Source: Chloroflexota bacterium
Lineage (GTDB): Bacteria > Chloroflexota > Dormibacteria > CF-121
Direction: 5' to 3'
NCBI GenBank assembly: GCA_005880605.1
Contig: VBIS01000125.1
Coordinates: 1 to 6,260, forward strand
Length of the DNA stretch: 6,260 nt
Each line of letters opens with the position of its first letter. The first letter of the stretch is position 1. A model generated the notes under the pieces. The model searched no databases. It had not been told where the DNA came from and saw nothing but the letters and a program-made list of their open reading frames with translations. Below are positions 1 to 4,727 of the stretch, piece after piece. The position numbers were made by a program, and so were the translations under genes.

Positions 1-62
1 TCGTCAAGGTCATTGCCTCACCGGCGGTCACGCACGTCAAGTACCGCATCCTCCACTCGTAA
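1..62 (+). CDS. C-terminal end of an upstream gene, truncated by the window edge
   Basis: Reading from base 3, the frame gives 19 sense codons and a TAA stop at 60-62. The residues read V-K-V-I-A-S-P-A-V-T-H-V-K-Y-R-I-L-H-S. Seventeen of the 19 codons end in G or C, which matches the codon use of the clear genes in this window and supports real coding. The next gene starts 11 bases after the stop, so the two may share a transcript. The tail is too short to assign a family or function. The alternative is that this is non-coding sequence that happens to be open; the codon bias argues against that but does not exclude it. Confidence 0.45.
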   Translation, partial: VKVIASPAVTHVKYRILHS

Positions 63-73
63 GCTATCGGCAA

Positions 74-598
74 ATGCTCTACCAGGCCGCGCTGGCCGGC
101 TGGCACGACTTCTTCATCCTGGCGGGGACGGCGTCGGCAACGCTGGTCGGTCTCCTGTTCGTCGGTCTCTCGCTGCACCTGCGGATCGTCGTCACCACCT
201 CGGAGGTGCGCAGCCTCGCCCGAGTGACGCTGGCCAATTTTGGGGCCGTCCTCTTCGTATCCCTGTTCATGGTGATTCTCCAGGACCCCTCGTCCGCCGG
301 CTTGCAGTTGATCGGCGCCGGCATCGTCAGCCTTGTCGTCGCCGCACCGAGCCTGGTTGGCGCCATCCGAAGCGGGGAATGGTCATTCGAGATGAGCACG
401 ATGCAGCGCGTGCGTGTGGCGCTGCGTTTTGGCTTAAGCGGCCTCAGTTATCTCGGCATCATCGCGGCCGGCATCCTGCTGCTGGCGTCGTCCACCGCGG
501 CCTTCGGCCTGCTCGTGACCACCATCGTTCTCCTTCTCATTGTCTCGCTGCGCAACACCTGGGACCTATTGGTCACGGTCGCCGACGTTACGCAGTGA
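74..598 (+). CDS. Small multi-pass membrane protein of unknown function, paralogue of the facing gene
   Basis: A 174-residue, strongly hydrophobic protein with about five likely membrane segments (residues 13-35, 48-69, 77-98, 117-138 and 141-160). It has no signal peptide apart from the first helix. The N-terminus has the signature W10-H-D-F-F followed by a Gly/Ala-rich helix ending L-F-V-G-L-S-L-H-L. I recognise this pattern from widespread conserved hypothetical proteins of high-GC bacteria, but they have no established function. The C-terminus carries V157-S-L-R-N followed by T-W-D-L-L. The ATG at 74 is preceded by no clear Shine-Dalgarno sequence; it lies 11 bases after the upstream stop, so translation may be coupled. 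The facing gene at 566-1090 has the same length, a closely similar N-terminus and the same VSLRN near its end, so the two are paralogues. Their coding ends overlap by 33 bp. Confidence 0.8.
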   Translation: MLYQAALAGWHDFFILAGTASATLVGLLFVGLSLHLRIVVTTSEVRSLARVTLANFGAVLFVSLFMVILQDPSSAGLQLIGAGIVSLVVAAPSLVGAIRSGEWSFEMSTMQRVRVALRFGLSGLSYLGIIAAGILLLASSTAAFGLLVTTIVLLLIVSLRNTWDLLVTVADVTQ

Positions 599-601
599 AA
601 C
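542..601. repeat. Imperfect inverted repeat across the overlapping 3' ends of the two paralogues
   Basis: The arms 542-556 and 587-601 can form 12 Watson-Crick pairs and one G-U pair out of 15, around a 30-base loop. A smaller perfect hairpin, GACC-TATT-GGTC (563-574), lies inside the loop. The left arm encodes VSLRN of the + strand gene and the right arm encodes VSLRN of the - strand gene, so the repeat follows from two homologous gene ends facing each other. It could also act as a bidirectional terminator or attenuator hairpin, but neither side has a T-tract, so that role is only an inference. Confidence 0.6.
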
Positions 602-1090
602 CGCGGCCTGTTGCGCGCCAACGCCGACCAGCAGCAGCCAGGCGCCGGTCACCATGAAGATGAAGGACGACATCATGCCAAGACCGACCACATAGAGGCC
701 TGCCGGGTTCCCCCAGAAGAGGATGAGGGCACCGATCTGCTCCAGGACGAGGCAGGCAAAACTCCCAATCGCTCTCCAGAGAACGCCGTTGTCCGCACTC
801 CGAGCGGCTTGTCGGATGCTGTTGTAGAGAATCGCCTCGACGACCAGCAGGACGCCGATGATCTCGACCGCGATGGCCTGCGCATTCTGCCCTCCCATCA
901 GCACCAGGGCACAGCGGATGAAGACGGCGGTCAAGCCGGTCAAGATGGTCCGCGCACGATGGCGATGGACGGGGTCGCCCGTGACCTCTTCGAGGTGCAG
1001 CGTCATCGCCACGAACACCAGACCGGTCAAGGCCGCGGCGCCGGTGCCGACCACCGCGAAGTAGTCGTGCCACAGCGCGGGTTGGTACAT
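566..1090 (-). CDS. Small multi-pass membrane protein of unknown function, tail-to-tail paralogue
   Basis: A 174-residue hydrophobic protein with about five predicted membrane segments (residues 11-33, 48-68, 73-93, 107-127 and 132-158). Its start, M-Y-Q-P-A-L-W-H-D-Y-F, aligns with the start of the facing protein if the latter carries three small insertions. Both continue into a Gly/Ala helix ending L-[VL]-F-V-[AG]-[ML]-[TS]-L-H-L. Residues V164-S-L-R-N match the facing protein's VSLRN, but the protein then ends within six residues (V-G-D-R-D-Q) and lacks the T-W-D-L-L extension. The middle has diverged strongly. The ATG is preceded by a GGGGAGG ribosome-binding site 10 bases upstream, a better start signal than its partner has. 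A 166-residue open frame on the opposite strand (611-1111) is polar, low-complexity and family-less, so I treat this strand as the real gene. Function unknown. Confidence 0.8.
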   Translation of the reverse strand: MYQPALWHDYFAVVGTGAAALTGLVFVAMTLHLEEVTGDPVHRHRARTILTGLTAVFIRCALVLMGGQNAQAIAVEIIGVLLVVEAILYNSIRQAARSADNGVLWRAIGSFACLVLEQIGALILFWGNPAGLYVVGLGMMSSFIFMVTGAWLLLVGVGAQQAAVSLRNVGDRDQ

Positions 1091-1100
1091 GTATCAGGCG

Positions 1101-1107
1101 CCTCCCC
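1101..1107 (-). promoter_or_regulatory. Ribosome-binding site of the - strand membrane protein
   Basis: On the minus strand this reads GGGGAGG, a strong Shine-Dalgarno match, 10 bases before the ATG at 1090. It supports both the strand choice and the start of the gene at 566-1090. Confidence 0.6.
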
Positions 1108-1150
1108 GTAAGTGTAGGGGGGAATAGACCGGCCTTCGGCGCCGTTTCGC

Positions 1151-1156
1151 TATATA
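1151..1156 (+). promoter_or_regulatory. Candidate -10 element, possible leaderless start of the DUF1684 gene
   Basis: TATATA sits immediately before and into the first possible ATG (1156) and five bases before the second in-frame ATG (1162). No purine-rich Shine-Dalgarno sequence precedes either start. If TATATA is the -10 hexamer, transcription would begin at about 1162-1164, giving a leaderless mRNA that starts at the second ATG. A weak -35 candidate, TAGACC at 1125-1130, lies at a rather long 20-bp spacing, so the promoter call is tentative. Confidence 0.3.
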
Positions 1157-1695
1157 TGGCAATGAGCAACCCTGAGCTGAATCGCTTCCGCGCAGAGAAG
1201 GACCGGGTGTTTGCGCAGGACCCCAACTCGCCATTGACGCCCGCGCAACGCCGCTCGTTTCATGGCCTGGACTATTTCGACGAGAACCCAGGCCTCGCCA
1301 TCCACGGAACGGTAGACCGTAACGTCGAGCCGGGCGAGGTGCGCATGGGGACCTCCGCCGGTGACGAGCAGGTCTACGAGCGTTACGGTGTGGTGCGGTT
1401 CACCGTCGACGGGCAGCCTGCCGAGGTGACCCTGTACGCATCGGAGGACTCAGGCGAGCTCTTCATTCCGTTCCGTGACGCCACCTCGGGGAAGGAGACG
1501 TACGGCGCGGGTCGCTATCTGGAACTGCATGCCCACGGCGACCACGTGACGATCGACTTCAACTACGCTTACAACCCGAATTGCGCTTACGACCCATCCT
1601 GGAGCTGCCCCCTGCCGCCTCCAGAGAATTGGCTCAAGGTTCCGATCCGCGCCGGCGAGAAGACGTTTGCTGCCGGACATGAGGCAACCGCCTAA
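1156..1695 (+). CDS. DUF1684 family protein
   Basis: A 179-residue soluble protein with the hallmark pattern of the DUF1684 family (PF07920). It has an N-terminal helix (N-R-F-R-A-E-K-D), then S-P-L-T-P-A-Q-R and a G-L-D-Y-F motif. A beta-rich core follows with P-F-R-D-A-T-S-G-K-E-T-Y-G-A-G-R-Y-L from residue 105. The strongly conserved D-F-N-Y-A-Y-N-P-N-C-A-Y is at about 134-145, and S-C-P-L-P-P-P-E-N-W-L is at 150-160. The two conserved cysteines, C143 and C151, could bind a metal or form a disulfide, but this is not established. No signal peptide or membrane segment is visible. The family has no well-defined biochemical function. The start could be ATG 1156 or ATG 1162; neither has a Shine-Dalgarno sequence. 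Its last 17 bases overlap the start of the Nudix gene, which indicates one operon with the Nudix and ligase genes. Confidence 0.88.
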   Translation: MAMSNPELNRFRAEKDRVFAQDPNSPLTPAQRRSFHGLDYFDENPGLAIHGTVDRNVEPGEVRMGTSAGDEQVYERYGVVRFTVDGQPAEVTLYASEDSGELFIPFRDATSGKETYGAGRYLELHAHGDHVTIDFNYAYNPNCAYDPSWSCPLPPPENWLKVPIRAGEKTFAAGHEATA

Positions 1696-2155
1696 ACGCT
1701 CGGCCAGGAGTGCCGGCCTGGTGCTCTACCGGCGGCGCGACGGCAAGCTCGAGGTCCTGCTCGTCCATCCCGGAGGCCCCTTCTGGCAAAAACGCGACGA
1801 GGGCGCCTGGTCGATCCCCAAGGGCGAGGTGGCCGAGAATGAGGAGGGTATGGACGTAGCACGCCGGGAATTTCAGGAAGAGCTCGGGACTGCGGCTCCC
1901 GATGTGGAGGGAACTCCGCTCGGTGAAGTCCGGCAGGCCGGTGGCAAGCTCGTCAAGGCCTGGGCGTTGCCGGGCGACCTCGACGTCGCGCGCATCACCA
2001 GCAACACGTTCGAGATCGAGTGGCCACCGCGGTCCGGGAAGATGCAACAGTTTCCCGAGGTGGACCGTGCCGGATGGTTTGACGGCGACACCGCGCGTCG
2101 CAAGCTGCTTCCTGCGCAGCGTGCGTTCATCGACCGCCTCGAAACCCAGCTATGA
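1679..2155 (+). CDS. Nudix hydrolase, COG4119-type predicted NTP pyrophosphohydrolase
   Basis: A 158-residue soluble protein with a complete Nudix box: G49-x5-E55-x7-R63-E64-F65-Q66-E67-E68-L69-G70, with T71 in the last, normally aliphatic, position. The catalytic Mg-binding glutamates of REFQEE are all present. Family signatures of the COG4119 subgroup are clear: R-S-A-G-L-V-L-Y-R-R near the N-terminus, L-V-H-P-G-G-P-F-W, G-A-W-S-I-P-K-G, and the C-terminal E-W-P-P-R-S-G-K and F-P-E-V-D-R-A-G-W-F. Nudix enzymes cleave nucleoside diphosphates linked to another group; the substrate of this subgroup is not known. I chose ATG 1679 because it puts the conserved SAGLVLY at residue 11, as is usual. 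A TTG at 1667, with GAGAAG just upstream, would add four residues. The gene overlaps the DUF1684 gene by 17 bases and the ligase by the four-base ATGA, so translational coupling is likely. Confidence 0.9.
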   Translation: MRQPPKRSARSAGLVLYRRRDGKLEVLLVHPGGPFWQKRDEGAWSIPKGEVAENEEGMDVARREFQEELGTAAPDVEGTPLGEVRQAGGKLVKAWALPGDLDVARITSNTFEIEWPPRSGKMQQFPEVDRAGWFDGDTARRKLLPAQRAFIDRLETQL

Positions 2156-3885
2156 CGTTCGCCGAGCTCAGCGGCTACCTCGACCGGCTGGAGTCGACCT
2201 CGAGCAGGAACGAGCTGGTCAAAACGCTCGCCGAGCTTTACACAAAGAGCTCGCCCGACGAGATTCAGCCGCTGACCTACATGATCCAGGGGCGACTCGT
2301 TCCCTTCTTCGAGCCGATCGAGATCGGCCTCGGCGAGAAGCTTGTGATCAGGGCCATCGCGCAAGCCTTCGCCAAGCCAACTGATGAGGTCGCCAAACTC
2401 TTCGGTCGCGTCGGTGACCTGGGTCAGGTAGCAGCGACGCTCTCGGCACACGGGTCGAATGCCGCATTGCCGCTTGCCGACGTGCATGCGCGGTTGATGG
2501 AGATCGCCGTCGCCAGCGGCGCCGGATCGGTCGAGAAGAAGCAGTCGCAGTTCGCCGCCTTGCTCAGCCAGGTCGACCCCGTCTCAGCCAAACACCTGGT
2601 GCGGATCGCGCTCGGTCGATTGCGCCTCGGTATCGGCGATCCCACCGTGCTCGACGCGCTGTCGTTTGCGAAGAAGGGTGACCGTAGCTTGCGGCCCATC
2701 CTGGAGGGCGCCTACAACCGGGTGTCGGACCTGGGCCTGATTGCGAAGACTTTCTGGTCTGGTGGGGAAGACGAGGTCAACGCGCTCAAAGTTACGGTGG
2801 GGCGGCCGATCCGCAGCCAGCTGGCGGAGCGCCTGCCGAACCCCGAAGCCGTCATCAAGCGGCTCGGGATGGTTGCCGTCCAGCCGAAGTACGACGGCAT
2901 CCGCGTGCAGATCCACAAGAACGGCGCGACCGTTCGGGTCTTCTCGCGCAATCTCGAGGACTACACGCTGATGTTCTCTGAGCTCACATCGGCCGCCCAG
3001 GCGCTGAAGGACGAGACGCTGATCCTCGACGGCGAGGCGATCGCCTATAGCAAGGAATTGGAGGAATACCTCCCGTTTCAGCTGACCGCGAGCCGCCGGA
3101 GGCAGCACGGCATCGAGCAAGCTGCGCGAGAACTGCCACTGGTGGCTTTCGTCTTCGACATCCTCTACCGTAACGGTCGCGACCTCACCGAGTTGCCGTA
3201 CGAGGAGCGGCTCGCGCTGGTCGACGAGGTGATCGCCGGCTCAACCGTTCTGCTGCCGGCGCCCATCATCAAGACCGACTCGGTCGAGGTGCTGACCAAA
3301 ACGCTTCTCGACAACATCAGCCAGGGCCTCGAGGGCGTCGTGGTCAAGCGACCGGATTCGAAGTACCAGGCGGGGGCGCGCAACTTCAACTGGGTCAAGC
3401 TGAAGCGGCACACCAGCGGTCAACTGAACGACACCGTCGACCTGGTCCTCCTCGGCTATTACTTTGGAAAAGGCAAGCGTGCGAACTTCGGCGTGGGCGC
3501 GCTGCTCGCCGGTGTCTACGACGCGGACACCGACCGGTTTGGCACCATCACCAAACTCGGGACCGGCTTGTCCGACGCCGAGTGGCGGCAGATCCACGAA
3601 CGCGCCGATAAATTGCAGGTGGCGCAGCGCCCGGCGCGCGTGGATTCGATCCTGACGCCCGATGTCTGGCTCGAGCCCGAGGTGGTGGTCGAAGTGATGG
3701 CCGACGAAATTACGCCCAGTCCGCGGCACACCGCGGGCATGGCCGGGGACGAGCCGGGGTTCGCCCTGCGTTTCCCGCGCATCGTTTCCTTTCGCGGCGA
3801 TGACAAGCGACCGGAGGACGCGACCACCGTGAAAGAGATCGCCGATCTCTTCCGTCAGCAGCGCGAGCGCAAGCTACCCGCCTGA
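2152..3885 (+). CDS. lig: ATP-dependent DNA ligase, archaeal/eukaryotic (LigB-like) type
   Basis: This 577-residue enzyme seals 3'-OH/5'-phosphate nicks in DNA through a lysyl-AMP intermediate. The N-terminal 200 or so residues form the DNA-binding domain (from F-A-E-L-S-G-Y-L-D-R-L-E, including G-R-L-R-L-G-I-G-D-P). The adenylation domain follows with motif I K246-Y-D-G (nucleophile K246), R266 in F-S-R-N, motif D293-G-E295, motif III F333-V-F-D-I-L, motif IV E394-G-V-V-V-K399 and motif V W414-V-K-L-K418. The OB-fold domain has G-Y-Y-F-G-K-G-K-R and ends in F537-A-L-R-F-P-R and R548-G-D-D-K552, the motif VI region. All expected catalytic residues are present and the length matches archaeal Lig proteins, longer than mycobacterial LigB. 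The ATG lies inside the ATGA overlap with the Nudix stop. No Ku or polymerase/nuclease fusion is present, so a repair or accessory role is more likely than LigD-type end joining. Confidence 0.96.
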   Translation: MTFAELSGYLDRLESTSSRNELVKTLAELYTKSSPDEIQPLTYMIQGRLVPFFEPIEIGLGEKLVIRAIAQAFAKPTDEVAKLFGRVGDLGQVAATLSAHGSNAALPLADVHARLMEIAVASGAGSVEKKQSQFAALLSQVDPVSAKHLVRIALGRLRLGIGDPTVLDALSFAKKGDRSLRPILEGAYNRVSDLGLIAKTFWSGGEDEVNALKVTVGRPIRSQLAERLPNPEAVIKRLGMVAVQPKYDGIRVQIHKNGATVRVFSRNLEDYTLMFSELTSAAQALKDETLILDGEAIAYSKELEEYLPFQLTASRRRQHGIEQAARELPLVAFVFDILYRNGRDLTELPYEERLALVDEVIAGSTVLLPAPIIKTDSVEVLTKTLLDNISQGLEGVVVKRPDSKYQAGARNFNWVKLKRHTSGQLNDTVDLVLLGYYFGKGKRANFGVGALLAGVYDADTDRFGTITKLGTGLSDAEWRQIHERADKLQVAQRPARVDSILTPDVWLEPEVVVEVMADEITPSPRHTAGMAGDEPGFALRFPRIVSFRGDDKRPEDATTVKEIADLFRQQRERKLPA

Positions 3886-3892
3886 GCGAAAG

Positions 3893-4597
3893 CTACCGCG
3901 TCCGGTCCGGTGGCCGGTTAGAGGAGGGGAACCGCGGTTCGAGGCTCGGATCGGGGCGGCGAAGCCCGCGCCGGCCCCATCGGGTCAGCCACACCATAGC
4001 AATAACGAACGCCGCTCCAGAGACAAGGACCTCGCCGAGCGAGGGCAGGCCGACGGCGAGCGCGGCGAGGGCTCCGATCGCACCGACCACGACGGCGACG
4101 ATCACGGATAGCATCCCCGGCAAGTTTTGAAGCGTGTGCAGCACCGACCCGACCCGGCGACCGGTGGCCGTGGGGAATCCAAGGGTTTGAAGCGCCCCCG
4201 GTAGGTCGTCGGTTTGGCCTGCGATGAAATAGGGTTCCAGCTCAGGATGCAACTCGAGGTACGCATGGCGCAGCCGGTTCATTCCGATCACCCAGCGGAA
4301 GTCATCCCCATTGAGTTGCATCAGCCGGCCGATGGTTGAGATGCCGGTGAACGCGACAAGGGAGAGAAGAGGGATGGCGATGGCGATGAACGCCGGACCG
4401 AAGCGCGAAACCTGGGCGACCAATGCAAGGGTGATCACCATGCCAGACAGGATTGCCAGGAAGATGGACACCCTGCTGAGGGCTTCGTTGTAGGTTAGCG
4501 CGCGGGTCGCCAGCAGGCTCCAGTGCTCGGTGGCCAGGATTTGCAGCTTGGCGGAGACCTCTGGGTCCTTACCGGTCGGCGGCATTTCAGTCGACAT
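3893..4597 (-). CDS. Four-helix membrane protein of unknown function
   Basis: A 234-residue protein. The N-terminus (1-42) is soluble and probably helical (E-V-S-A-K-L-Q-I-L-A-T-E-H-W-S-L-L). Two close membrane segments follow at about 43-63 and 68-88. A roughly 70-residue soluble loop comes next, with I-G-R-L-M-Q-L-N-G-D-D-F-R-W and a conserved-looking R-L-R-H-A-Y-L-E-L-H-P-E-L-E-P-Y-F. A second membrane hairpin lies at about 160-184 and 188-206, and the tail is Arg/Pro-rich. The positive-rich C-terminus (W-G-R-R-G-L-R-R) and the even helix count suggest both ends are cytoplasmic. I do not recognise a characterised family. The TAG stop is 7 bases from the ligase stop, so the genes converge with almost no terminator space. 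The ribosome-binding site is weak (AAAGAG too close to the ATG), so the exact start is uncertain; a second Met occurs at residue 5. Confidence 0.75.
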   Translation of the reverse strand: MSTEMPPTGKDPEVSAKLQILATEHWSLLATRALTYNEALSRVSIFLAILSGMVITLALVAQVSRFGPAFIAIAIPLLSLVAFTGISTIGRLMQLNGDDFRWVIGMNRLRHAYLELHPELEPYFIAGQTDDLPGALQTLGFPTATGRRVGSVLHTLQNLPGMLSVIVAVVVGAIGALAALAVGLPSLGEVLVSGAAFVIAMVWLTRWGRRGLRRPDPSLEPRFPSSNRPPDRTR

Positions 4598-4659
4598 GGC
4601 TCTTTACGCGTTCTAGCCTAAGGGAAGTTCGACAGATGGGTCGGCAGGATTGCCTAGGG

Positions 4660-4677
4660 CTGTTACGGTCCTGTTAC
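4660..4677 (+). repeat. Direct repeat CTGTTAC with 11-bp period, candidate regulator site
   Basis: CTGTTAC occurs at 4660-4666 and again at 4671-4677, starts 11 bp apart, i.e. one helical turn. No third copy follows in phase. Tandem heptamers at 11-bp spacing are the usual layout of sites for OmpR/PhoB-family response regulators (the Pho box has CTGTCAT-like units). Assignment to such a regulator is inference; no such regulator gene lies in the window. Confidence 0.4.
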
Positions 4678-4686
4678 TTGGCCAAG
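4677..4686. repeat. Perfect palindrome CTTGGCCAAG, candidate operator
   Basis: A 10-bp perfect dyad that abuts the second CTGTTAC copy. A related but looser dyad, CTTG-N7-CAAG (4699-4713), begins exactly 22 bp later and contains the perfect 8-mer TTGATCAA (4705-4712). The two CTTG arms are therefore two helical turns apart. This could be an operator for the PAS-GGDEF gene, but short palindromes also arise by chance. Confidence 0.3.
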
Positions 4687-4714
4687 ACGCTCTGCGCTCT
4701 TGGGTTGATCAAGT

Positions 4715-4719
4715 AAGGG
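4715..4719 (+). promoter_or_regulatory. Ribosome-binding site deciding the GTG start of the PAS-GGDEF gene
   Basis: AAGGG lies 8 bases before the GTG at 4728, a good Shine-Dalgarno sequence and spacing. This selects GTG 4728 as the start; no better in-frame start is seen upstream, and the first PAS domain begins only about a dozen residues later. Confidence 0.55.
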
Positions 4720-4727
4720 CTCTGATA

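Larger units (their letters stand above)
4598..4727. promoter_or_regulatory. Divergent intergenic region between the membrane protein and the PAS-GGDEF gene
   Basis: This 130-bp gap must hold the promoters of both flanking genes. It is less GC-rich than the genes and contains a tandem CTGTTAC repeat, a perfect palindrome CTTGGCCAAG and a second dyad ending in TTGATCAA, all in its right half. I could not find a convincing -35/-10 pair for either direction. Confidence 0.5.

Noticed and set aside
13..657. A 214-codon plus-strand frame overlapping the first membrane protein
   Set aside because: Its product is Arg/Pro-rich with no recognisable domain, typical of an out-of-frame reading of GC-rich DNA.
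611..1111. A 166-codon plus-strand frame opposite the second membrane protein
   Set aside because: The product is polar, His/Asp/Gln-rich and unlike a folded protein, while the minus frame is homologous to the neighbouring gene and has a good ribosome-binding site.
2152..3885. Idea of a bacterial NHEJ locus
   Set aside because: No Ku, LigD-type polymerase or nuclease domain is present in the window; the ligase is the stand-alone LigB-like type.
3871..3897. AAGCTACC repeated at 3871 and 3890 around the two convergent stop codons
   Set aside because: An 8-bp repeat 19 bp apart with no further copies is plausibly chance and fits no terminator or recombination site.
3893..4597. Idea that the membrane protein is a SLATT-like defence effector
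   Set aside because: There is an N-terminal helix and a membrane hairpin, but a second hairpin follows and no nucleotide-sensing or CD-NTase partner is adjacent, so nothing supports a defence role.
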